Origin: Candidatus Methylomirabilota bacterium
GTDB lineage: Bacteria > Methylomirabilota > Methylomirabilia > Methylomirabilales > 2-02-FULL-66-22
Assembly (NCBI GenBank): GCA_016208645.1
Contig: JACQXP010000206.1
Span: 1 to 5,119 of the forward strand
Length of the DNA: 5,119 nucleotides
Reading direction: 5' to 3'
Shown: positions 1 through 5,028 of the stretch, piece by piece
Numbering within the stretch: the first letter of the stretch is position 1
Layout: each line of letters starts with the position of its first letter
The notes under the pieces: model-generated
Seen by the model: the letters and a program-made list of their open reading frames with translations, nothing else
Databases searched by the model: none
Told to the model about the DNA's origin: nothing
Program-made: the position numbers and the translations under genes

Positions 1-72
1 CTGGACCTTCTCGCCGTGGAACCGGCGACCGTGCTGCTGCCCCCGTCGGAGGATCCTCATGGCGCCCGATGA
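1..72 (+). CDS. C-terminal tail of an unidentified protein (partial)
   Basis: The first reading frame is open from the window edge to a TGA at 70-72 and encodes about 23 residues ending in PSEDPHGAR. Nearly all third positions are G or C, as in the downstream amidase, which is why I read it as coding. It overlaps the amidase start by 14 nt, and the amidase ribosome binding site lies inside it, so the two were probably cotranscribed and translationally coupled. The fragment is too short to show any domain, and I do not recognise the family. The frame of the amidase is also open upstream of position 59, but its translation there is rich in Cys, Arg and Trp and does not look like protein. Confidence 0.45.
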   Translation: MDLLAVEPATVLLPPSEDPHGAR

Positions 73-1477
73 GCTGACCCGACTGAGCATCGCCGAGGCC
101 GGCGAGCGGCTCCGCCGCCGCGCCCTCTCGCCCGTGGAGCTCACGCGCGCCTACCTGGATCGCATCCAGCGATGCGACGGGGATCTGCTGGCGTACATCA
201 CGGTCCTGCCGGGGGAGGCGCTGGCCGCGGCGACCGCGGCGGAGCAGGAGATCGCCCGCGGAAATTTCCGCGGTCCGCTGCACGGGATTCCCATCGCCCT
301 GAAGGACCTGGTGCTGACCCGCGGCATCCGCACGACCTGCGGCTCCCGCATCCTGGGAGACTGGGTGCCCGACGCGGACGCGACGGTCACGACCCGCCTG
401 GCCGAGGCGGGCGCCATCCTGCTGGGCAAGCTCAACATGCACGAGTTCGCCTACGGCCCCACCGGGGTGAACCCGCACTACGGCACGTCCCGGAATCCGT
501 GGGACCGCCGGCGCGTGCCCGGCGGCAGCAGCAGCGGTTCCGCCGTGGCGGTGGCGGCCGGCCTCGCCGCCGGGGCGCTGGGGACGGACACCGGGGGCTC
601 CGTCCGGATCCCGGCGGCCCTCTGCGGCCTCGTCGGGTTGAAGCCCACCTACGGCCGGGTGAGCCGCGCCGGGGTCATCCCGCTGGCCTGGTCGCTGGAC
701 CACGTGGGCCCCATGACCCGCACGGTGACCGACGCGGCCCTCCTGCTTCAGGTGCTGGCCGGGCGCGATCCTGCCGACCCCTCCACGGCGGATATCCCGG
801 TCCCCGACTATCGCCGCGCCCTGCAGGGCGAGATCCGCGGCCTTCGCCTGGGCCTGCCCAAGGATCACTTCTTCGAGCGCCTGGATCCCGAGGTGCGGGC
901 CGCCGTCCTGGCGGCGGCGCGGTCGCTGGAAGGCCTGGGCGCCTCCGTCGAGGATATCCCGCTGCCGAACATCCCGCATGCCGGCCCCGCCTCCTTCGCC
1001 ATCATCGCGTCCGAGGCCATGGCATATCACGAGCCCTACCTCAAGACCCGCGCCGCCGAGTATGGCGCGGATGTCCGCGCCCGCCTCATGATGGGTCAGT
1101 TCGTCCTGGCCAGCCACTACCTCAAGGCACAGCGGGCCCGCCAGATCATCCGTGCCGAGGTGGATGCGGCGTTGCGGCGGGTGGACGCTCTCCTGCTCCC
1201 GACGACGCCCATCCCGGCCCCGCCCCTGGACGCCCGCGAGGTGACCGTGGACGGGGTCACGGAGGATGCGCGCTGGTGGCTCATCCGCTGCACCCGGCCG
1301 ATCAACGTGACGGGGCATCCGGCCCTGTCCGTGCCATGCGGCCTCACCGCGGCCGGCCTGCCCATCGGCCTCCAGATCGTGGGGCGGCACTTCGACGAGG
1401 CGACCGTGCTGCGCATCGGGCACGCCTTTGAGGCCGTGAGCCCCGTCCGGGACCTTTGGCCCCCCCTGGGGCCATGA
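59..1477 (+). CDS. Amidase-signature family hydrolase (GatA-like amidase)
   Basis: A 472-residue amidase-signature enzyme, expected to hydrolyse a carboxamide to acid and ammonia in the cytoplasm. The triad is visible: Lys82 in IALKDL, cis-Ser157 in PGGSSSGSA, and nucleophile Ser181 in GTDTGGSVRIPA. The 24-residue spacing between the two serines and the 75-residue spacing from Lys are those of GatA. The core continues as GLVGLKPTYGRVSRAG, and the C-terminal part has NVTGHPALSVPCG and GLPIGLQIVG. Length is close to GatA (about 485), and automatic annotation would probably name it tRNA amidotransferase subunit A. No gatB or gatC is adjacent, so a free-standing amidase of unknown substrate is more likely, though GatA genes can lie apart from their partners. 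The ATG at 59 has GGAGGA at 48-53, five bases upstream. There is no signal peptide. The overlap with the preceding frame suggests a two-gene or larger operon. Family is certain, substrate is not. Confidence 0.93.
   Translation: MAPDELTRLSIAEAGERLRRRALSPVELTRAYLDRIQRCDGDLLAYITVLPGEALAAATAAEQEIARGNFRGPLHGIPIALKDLVLTRGIRTTCGSRILGDWVPDADATVTTRLAEAGAILLGKLNMHEFAYGPTGVNPHYGTSRNPWDRRRVPGGSSSGSAVAVAAGLAAGALGTDTGGSVRIPAALCGLVGLKPTYGRVSRAGVIPLAWSLDHVGPMTRTVTDAALLLQVLAGRDPADPSTADIPVPDYRRALQGEIRGLRLGLPKDHFFERLDPEVRAAVLAAARSLEGLGASVEDIPLPNIPHAGPASFAIIASEAMAYHEPYLKTRAAEYGADVRARLMMGQFVLASHYLKAQRARQIIRAEVDAALRRVDALLLPTTPIPAPPLDAREVTVDGVTEDARWWLIRCTRPINVTGHPALSVPCGLTAAGLPIGLQIVGRHFDEATVLRIGHAFEAVSPVRDLWPPLGP
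1457..1474 (+). terminator. GC-rich hairpin at the amidase stop, possible weak terminator
   Basis: TGGCCCC (1457-1463) and GGGGCCA (1468-1474) form a perfect 7-bp stem with a 4-nt loop, ending immediately before the TGA at 1475-1477. GGCC-ATGA-GGCC offers a competing fold over the stop codon. No run of T follows, so it is not a standard intrinsic terminator. It may stabilise the 3' end, or simply reflect proline/glycine codons. Confidence 0.25.
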
Positions 1478-1485
1478 GGCCCTTG

Positions 1486-1615
1486 GCAATGGAAAATGAA
1501 CAACTGACAACCGACAACTGAAAATGGGGAAGGCGCACGATCCTGACAATACATACTGATCTCGCAGCAACGAGACTGTCGGTTTTCAGTTGTCAGTTTG
1601 AAATTTTTCATTTGC
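1486..1615. repeat. 130-bp AT-rich element with imperfect terminal inverted repeats
   Basis: The left arm 1486-1511 and the right arm 1589-1615 are reverse complements at about 21 of 27 aligned positions, both ending outward in GCAA. The inner 10 bp are perfect: AACTGACAAC at 1502-1511 against GTTGTCAGTT at 1589-1598. A second register gives 12 perfect pairs, GACAACTGAAAA (1513-1524) with TTTTCAGTTGTC (1583-1594), and a third pairs ACCGACA (1510-1516) with TGTCGGT (1577-1583). The arms are therefore built from permuted short units. Composition is much more AT-rich than the flanking genes, and no convincing ORF lies inside. I see no target-site duplication. It resembles the dispersed GACAACTGAAAA-type intergenic repeats of environmental genomes or a miniature inverted-repeat element. 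As RNA it could form a long stem-loop between amidase and Smr. Confidence 0.6.
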
Positions 1616-1649
1616 GACGGGCGCCGAAGGAGATTCGAGGTCCCAGTGG

Positions 1650-1976
1650 ATGCAGAGCATGACCCCTTCTGAACCCGTTCCCGGTCAGGACGATGAGAGT
1701 CCCGTCGCGGTGCCCATCGAGGACGCGCTGGACCTCCACGCCTTCGCCCCCCGGGATATCCCGGCGGTCGTGAATGACTACCTGGAGGCGTGCGTCCGGC
1801 GCGGCATCCGCGAGGTCCGGCTGATCCACGGTCGCGGCACGGGCACCCAGCGGGCCATCGTCCGCTCGCTCCTGGCCCAGCATCCCCTCGCCCTTGACTT
1901 CACCGACGCCTCGCCGGATCGCGGCTGCTGGGGCGCCACCATCGTCCACCTGCGCGATGCAACCCCAGAAACCTAG
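1650..1976 (+). CDS. Stand-alone Smr-domain protein
   Basis: A 108-residue protein that is almost entirely a Smr (small MutS-related) domain. The family motifs appear in order: LDLH at 27-30, VRLIHGRGTGTQR at 57-68, and a GATIV strand at 95-99 just before the C terminus. Smr domains are nicking endonucleases or nucleic-acid binding modules, found at the C terminus of MutS2 and in free-standing bacterial proteins. The LDLH and HGRGTG motifs are the conserved core, so activity on DNA or RNA is plausible but the substrate cannot be read. The first 22 residues are Pro/Glu/Asp-rich and probably disordered. The ATG at 1650 has GAGG at 1637-1640, nine bases upstream; a stronger AAGGAG at 1627-1632 is 17 bases away, and codon 4 (1659) is an alternative start. 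No MutS2 core is encoded next to it. It converges on the minus-strand lipoprotein gene with a 33-bp gap that holds no clear terminator. Confidence 0.9.
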   Translation: MQSMTPSEPVPGQDDESPVAVPIEDALDLHAFAPRDIPAVVNDYLEACVRRGIREVRLIHGRGTGTQRAIVRSLLAQHPLALDFTDASPDRGCWGATIVHLRDATPET

Positions 1977-2009
1977 CCCGGCGTCGCCAGGACCACACAG
2001 CACAAATCT

Positions 2010-2921
2010 TCAGGGCGACCCCACGGGGAGGGCGGGATCCTCCGCCAGGAGCCTGGCCATCCCCGCGATCGTCTCCTGCACCTCCTGCCGGAAGACCCGT
2101 GCCTGGTCGAACGCCATGAACTCCACCGTGTGGACGGCCGCCCTCGGCAACCCGGCCAGCGGCCGACCCGGTCCGTGTTCCAGGATCCGCTCGTAGCGGA
2201 CGCCGCCTCCGGCAGCCTCGACCAGACGCGCTCGGAGCCGGACGAAGACCCCGACCGTATCCGCCTCGTCCCCCACCGCCAGGCCGAACGCCTCCACCGC
2301 AAGGTCCAGCACCCCGTCGGCCCCCTGCCCGCGCGCGTCGGCCAGCGGATCCGTCCCCGGCGTGTCCGGTCCCCACGTGGGGTACCAGGAAAGAGAGAGC
2401 GGTGGGCGGCCCATGCGAGACGCCAGCACCCTCGCCGCTGACTCGCGCAGCAGCCGATCGGGGCGGAGCGTGGTGGCAGCCTCGAGGAACGCCTGCCGAT
2501 CCCGGGCATCCATCGCGGCGAAGGTCCCGCTGTCCACCTGCCCGCCCAGCGCACCCACCGCCATCGTGCCCGCCACGATTCCCACGGCGGCCGGCCAGAC
2601 CAAGAGGAAGACGGGCACCGACTGGACGATCGCCAGCCCGGTGACGAAGCCGGCGAGGCCGCCCGACTGACCCCCCGGTTTCGTCCGATCTCCTCCCGTC
2701 CAGGCGGCGTTCCAGGTGGGATCAAAGGCGGGGACGAGCAGTGTCAAGTGCCGGATCTCCGGGCCGGGGACGATCTGCGCAGCGGGTGGGGCCACCGGTA
2801 CGGCTCCCGCCCGGAAGACGGCCTGGCCTTCCGGCGGGCGCACCTCTTCCGTCGAGGCGCAGCCCCCCACGAGCAGAGCGGCGAGGGCGGAGGCGAGGAC
2901 GTCCCTGAACGGTCGGCCCAT
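2010..2921 (-). CDS. Predicted lipoprotein of unknown function with a central hydrophobic, glycine-rich segment
   Basis: A 303-residue protein not recognised as a named family. It starts with a short lipoprotein signal: Arg3 and Arg6, a hydrophobic stretch, then LLVGGC with Cys21 as the likely lipidated residue. Ala at +2 would favour the outer membrane by the usual sorting rule. Residues about 22-55 are Pro/Ala-rich and linker-like. Residues about 88-128 are long, hydrophobic and glycine-rich (GLAGFVTGLAIVQ, then FLLVWPAAVGIVAGTM), either a membrane segment or a glycine-zipper-type insert. The C-terminal domain (about 138-295) is mixed alpha/beta, with GADGVLDLAVEAFGLAV at 200-216, then VRLRARLVEAAGG and a terminal helix. 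That pattern recalls periplasmic lipoproteins that sense or scaffold, but no function follows. The start is supported by GAGGA (complement of 2932-2936), which overlaps the Nudix stop codon, with ten bases to the ATG, implying translational coupling. It is the last gene of the minus-strand operon. Confidence 0.8.
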   Translation of the reverse strand: MGRPFRDVLASALAALLVGGCASTEEVRPPEGQAVFRAGAVPVAPPAAQIVPGPEIRHLTLLVPAFDPTWNAAWTGGDRTKPGGQSGGLAGFVTGLAIVQSVPVFLLVWPAAVGIVAGTMAVGALGGQVDSGTFAAMDARDRQAFLEAATTLRPDRLLRESAARVLASRMGRPPLSLSWYPTWGPDTPGTDPLADARGQGADGVLDLAVEAFGLAVGDEADTVGVFVRLRARLVEAAGGGVRYERILEHGPGRPLAGLPRAAVHTVEFMAFDQARVFRQEVQETIAGMARLLAEDPALPVGSP

Positions 2922-2934
2922 CCTGTGGCAGTCC

Positions 2935-3456
2935 TCAGCCGCGGGACGTGAGCGTCAGGAAATCTCGAATGACCTCGGAGGTGCTGGGAAAGGCGAGCTG
3001 ATCCCAGGGGATCTCGGATGGGGCAAAGACGCGGGCGTCCAATCCTTCCTCGTCAACCTGGATGGTGCCACCCGCGACCTCGCCCACGTACACGATCAGG
3101 ATGACGGGATTGCCGGGGGTGGAGTACACGCCGAGGAGGCGGGTCAGGCGGACGTCCAGCCCGCATTCCTCCTTGACCTCCCGGATCGCGGCGGCCTCCA
3201 GCGCCTCCCCGCGGTCCACGTAGCCCCCGGGGAAGACCCATTTGCCGTAACTGGGCTCGATGGCACGCTGGACCAGAAGGACGCCCCCGTTCACCGAGAA
3301 GACGGCGCCGGTCGCCACCTTGGGGTCGAGGAAGAAGACGAACCCGCACGCCTGGCAGACCAGGCGCGGCGGCTCGTTGGACCGGAGAGTCCGCTGCTCC
3401 AGGGTCCCCCCGCAGTTGGGACAGAACCGATAGGCAGGCTCGCGGCCGCGGATCAT
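2935..3456 (-). CDS. Nudix hydrolase with N-terminal zinc ribbon
   Basis: A 173-residue cytoplasmic pyrophosphohydrolase. An N-terminal zinc ribbon, Cys12-x2-Cys15 (CPNCG) and Cys34-x2-Cys37 (CQACG), runs into the conserved GFVFFLDPKVATGAV strand typical of the Nudix_N_2 type. The catalytic Nudix box at 78-100 matches GX5EX7REUXEEXGU perfectly: GYVDRGE, seven residues, then REVKEECGL, with Glu93, Glu96 and Glu97 as metal ligands. Substrates in this family are nucleoside diphosphates linked to another group, such as NADH, ADP-ribose or FAD; which one is hydrolysed here cannot be read from sequence. The length is normal and nothing appears missing. The start ATG overlaps the deformylase stop as ATGA (3453-3456) and has AGGAGG (complement of 3464-3469) seven bases upstream, so this start is secure. 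The lipoprotein gene begins 13 nt after its stop. Confidence 0.93.
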   Translation of the reverse strand: MIRGREPAYRFCPNCGGTLEQRTLRSNEPPRLVCQACGFVFFLDPKVATGAVFSVNGGVLLVQRAIEPSYGKWVFPGGYVDRGEALEAAAIREVKEECGLDVRLTRLLGVYSTPGNPVILIVYVGEVAGGTIQVDEEGLDARVFAPSEIPWDQLAFPSTSEVIRDFLTLTSRG

Positions 3457-3946
3457 TCCTCGTCCTCCTGTCGGGCCCAGTAGCGGGCGTATTCGTCCAG
3501 GTAGGTCAGCGTCTCGAAGCCCTTCATCCGGTCCAGGAACACGGTGCCCATCAGGTGGTCCATCTCGTGCTGGATCACCCGGGCGAAGAAATCGCCGGCC
3601 TTGAGATGCAGCGGCCGGCCCCGCCGGTCGTGCGCCTGGACCTCGACCTCTCTGAAGCGGGGCACCTTCCCGCGCAGGTCCGGGATGCTGAGGCAGCCTT
3701 CCCAGTCCTCCACCATCTGGTCGGTCACCGGAGTGACCCGCGGATTGATGAGGATGGTGAGGGGCCGCGACACGCCTTTGGAGGAGCGAGGGTCCGCCTC
3801 TTCCTCCCGATGCCCCGGTACTCGCGCATCGTCTCGATCATGTCGTCAATGAGGCGCTGGACCTCGGGGGCCTGGATATTTTTCACCGGCTCGCCCGCAA
3901 CCCGCAGGACCGGATTGCCGAGGATCGCGACCTTCAGGATAGCCAC
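3453..3946 (-). pseudogene. def: Peptide deformylase, frameshifted with motif 1 missing
   Basis: Peptide deformylase removes the formyl group from the N-terminal Met of nascent proteins, using a metal held by one Cys and two His. The GTG start (3944-3946) opens an N-terminal frame of 47 good residues from AILKVAILGNPVLR to MREYRGIG. Motif 1, G-x-G-L-A-A-P-Q, should follow, but the frame turns into Arg-rich nonsense and stops at 3725. A second frame, readable from about 3809, continues EEADPRSSKGVSRPLTILINP, then motif 2 EGCLS and motif 3 QHEMDH, to the stop at 3453. Joined, the gene resembles a normal deformylase lacking roughly 12-18 residues, including LAAPQ with the active-site Gln. The 494-nt span is not a multiple of three. 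The lesion near 3800-3810 is best read as an out-of-frame deletion. Everything else is well conserved, so the event is recent, or it is an assembly or consensus error. A GTG at 3771 could start a 106-residue C-terminal fragment, which would be inactive. A purine-rich site (complement of 3958-3964) precedes the start. Confidence 0.85.
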
Positions 3947-4068
3947 GGACGTGCGTGTTCCTTTCCGCAGATTGATGTGTTAGGCTGAATTATCCGAAAT
4001 CCGGGTTTGAAACTTCGCACTTCGGGTACCCGCTGGGTGTCCGAAATTCGAAATTCTTAGGAGGGTTC
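3947..4068. promoter_or_regulatory. Divergent intergenic region with short CGAAAT repeats and a palindrome
   Basis: This 122-bp gap separates the minus-strand deformylase operon from the + strand hydrolase and must carry the 5' signals of both unless either is read through. It is AT-richer than the genes. CCGAAAT occurs at 3994-4000 and 4041-4047, with CGAAAT again at 4049-4054, and a perfect 10-bp palindrome CGGGTACCCG lies at 4023-4032. On the minus strand, GATAAT (complement of 3988-3993) resembles a -10 box for the deformylase operon, but I find no matching -35. AGGAGG at 4059-4064 is the hydrolase ribosome binding site. The repeats may be a fragment of a dispersed element rather than operators. 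Confidence 0.35.
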
Positions 4069-4716
4069 ATGATTCACGAGGTTCTGGTCGTCGGGGCCTT
4101 GCAGTGCAACTGTTCCATCCTGGGCGACGAGGAGACCCGGGAGGCCATTGTCTTGGATCCCGGCGACGAGGTGGAGCGCATCCTGGCCGTCCTGAAGCGG
4201 CACAACCTGAAGGCCAAGTACATCATCAACACCCACGCCCACTTCGATCACGTGGGCAACTGCCGCGAACTCAAGGAGGCGACGGGGGCCGAGATCTGGC
4301 TCCACAAGGCTGACCTGCCCATCTATGAATCCGCCCCGCGCCAGGCCGAACTCTTCGCCATGTACGGCGTCAAGCCGATCCGCATGACCGCCGTGGACCA
4401 GTTCCTCCGGGACGCGGACGGCGTCCAGGTCGGCAAGATCGCCGCCCAGGTCATCCATACCCCGGGCCATACCCCCGGCAGCCTCAGCCTCCACGTCCCG
4501 GGCAGCGCCAAGGAGGTTCTCTTCGCCGGCGACACCCTGTTCAACGGAAGCATCGGCCGGACCGACCTGCCCGGCGGCGACTTCCACCAGATCCTGAAGT
4601 CCATCAAGGAACGGCTGTTCACCCTCGACGACGACACCGAGGTGTGGCCCGGCCACGGTCCCAAGACCACCATCGGCTGGGAGCGCCGGACGAACCCGTT
4701 CCTTCAGAATCTGTGA
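4069..4716 (+). CDS. Metallo-beta-lactamase-fold hydrolase, glyoxalase II-like
   Basis: A complete 215-residue MBL-fold hydrolase of the single-domain glyoxalase II-like (YcbL/GloB) type. All metal ligands are present: His56, His58, Asp60 and His61 in THAHFDHVGN, His134 in HTPGHTPGS, bridging Asp155 in FAGDTLF, and His196 in WPGHGPKTT. GSIGRTDLPGGD after the bridging Asp and the final TIGWERRTNPFL are typical of this subgroup. Likely chemistry is hydrolysis of a thioester such as S-lactoylglutathione or a related thiol conjugate, with two metal ions, in the cytoplasm. The short length (human glyoxalase II has an extra C-terminal glutathione-binding domain) leaves the thiol carrier open. The ATG at 4069 has AGGAGG at 4059-4064, four bases upstream, so the start is firm. 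It is transcribed divergently from the deformylase operon and stands alone, with a repeat region downstream. MBL fold is near certain, substrate is inference. Confidence 0.95.
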   Translation: MIHEVLVVGALQCNCSILGDEETREAIVLDPGDEVERILAVLKRHNLKAKYIINTHAHFDHVGNCRELKEATGAEIWLHKADLPIYESAPRQAELFAMYGVKPIRMTAVDQFLRDADGVQVGKIAAQVIHTPGHTPGSLSLHVPGSAKEVLFAGDTLFNGSIGRTDLPGGDFHQILKSIKERLFTLDDDTEVWPGHGPKTTIGWERRTNPFLQNL

Positions 4717-4729
4717 TGGGAACGGGTTC
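4692..4729 (+). terminator. 11-bp perfect hairpin spanning the hydrolase stop codon
   Basis: GAACCCGTTCC (4692-4702) and GGAACGGGTTC (4719-4729) are perfect reverse complements separated by 16 nt, with a G-T pair able to extend the stem inward. The TGA at 4714-4716 sits in the loop. No T tract follows, so this is not a canonical intrinsic terminator. It could serve as a Rho-independent-like 3' end stabiliser or a degradation barrier. The 5' arm is inside the coding region, encoding TNPFL. Confidence 0.45.
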
Positions 4730-4798
4730 AAGTCGTCGGGACTCTAGCACAATAGCGTCTGGACTGACAAGGTGTCGGGGAAGGCTTTCTCTTCCGCT

Positions 4799-4852
4799 GG
4801 TAGCCTCTCCCCCGGTAGCCTCTGGCTGCGGGGAGGGTCCGGGGTGAGGGTG
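4799..4852 (+). repeat. GC-rich palindromic repeat, copy 1 (diverged), with internal 10-bp direct repeat
   Basis: A CCTCTCCCC arm from 4804 is followed by a GGGGAGGG arm and the tail TCCGGGGTGAGGGTG, ending at 4852. GGTAGCCTCT occurs twice, at 4799-4808 and 4814-4823 (15-bp period), flanking the C-rich run, and has replaced the usual short loop. This is the common CCCTCTCCCC...GGGAGAGGG-AGGGTGAGGGG class of dispersed intergenic repeat. Translations of it are Pro/Ser/Arg-rich artefacts, not proteins. Confidence 0.6.
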
Positions 4853-4874
4853 GAACGAGAGTTGCCGGACGGAG

Positions 4875-4904
4875 GATCCCCTCTTCCCACCGCGGGCGAG
4901 GGGC
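4875..4904 (+). repeat. GC-rich palindromic repeat, copy 2 (short)
   Basis: GATCCCCTCTTCCC, a short CCGCGG centre and GCGAGGGG form an imperfect stem. It begins with the same GATCCCCTCT as copy 3 and has the same orientation, but lacks the AGGGTGAGGGG tail. The 22 bp between copies 1 and 2 carry no recognisable feature. Confidence 0.55.
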
Positions 4905-4913
4905 ACAGTTCTT

Positions 4914-4956
4914 GATCCCCTCTCCCCACACGCGGGAGAGGGCGAGGGTGAGGGGG
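4914..4956 (+). repeat. GC-rich palindromic repeat, copy 3 (most complete)
   Basis: GATCCCCTCTCCCC pairs with GGGAGAGGG around a CACACGC loop, followed by the family tail CGAGGGTGAGGGGG. It starts 39 bp after copy 2, in the same orientation. The 72 bp after it (4957-5028) show no gene, repeat or RNA that I can identify; the nearest similarity is AGGGTGAAC at 4967-4975, a possible tail fragment. Confidence 0.65.
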
Positions 4957-5028
4957 CGTAACTGCGAGGGTGAACAGACCTTCGTGAACAACTCGGGTTA
5001 GGCAGGGACGGCGGCAGGGATTCGGACG

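Noticed and set aside
172..1431. Long open frame overlapping the amidase in another + frame
   Set aside because: The translation is dominated by Arg, Gly and Pro, as expected from the out-of-frame reading of a very GC-rich gene, and the amidase frame carries clear catalytic motifs.
1486..1615. tRNA or structured RNA gene
   Set aside because: No cloverleaf, anticodon arm or TTCGA-type T-loop in the right arrangement; the pairing is explained by inverted repeat units.
1977..2009. Bidirectional terminator between the convergent Smr and lipoprotein genes
   Set aside because: Only a 6-bp GTCGCC/GGCGAC match (1983-1988 with 2014-2019) with a long loop and no T tract, too weak to call.
1973..2725. 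Minus-strand open frame overlapping the lipoprotein gene
   Set aside because: Ser/Arg/Trp-rich shadow translation with no domain; the overlapping frame 2010-2921 has a lipobox, a ribosome binding site and sensible composition.
2716..3483. Long + strand open frame antisense to the Nudix gene
   Set aside because: The opposite strand encodes a perfect Nudix box and zinc ribbon; the + frame shows no motif and is explained by codon bias.
3453..3946. Programmed frameshift in deformylase
   Set aside because: No slippery heptamer is visible at the junction, and a simple frame change would not restore the missing LAAPQ motif.
4057..4731. 224-residue minus-strand open frame antisense to the hydrolase
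   Set aside because: It mirrors the MBL-fold gene, which has all metal ligands and a strong ribosome binding site; the antisense frame has no recognisable domain.
4799..4956. CRISPR array
   Set aside because: The copies differ in length and sequence, the spacing is irregular, and each copy is itself palindromic with a family tail; no cas gene is present.
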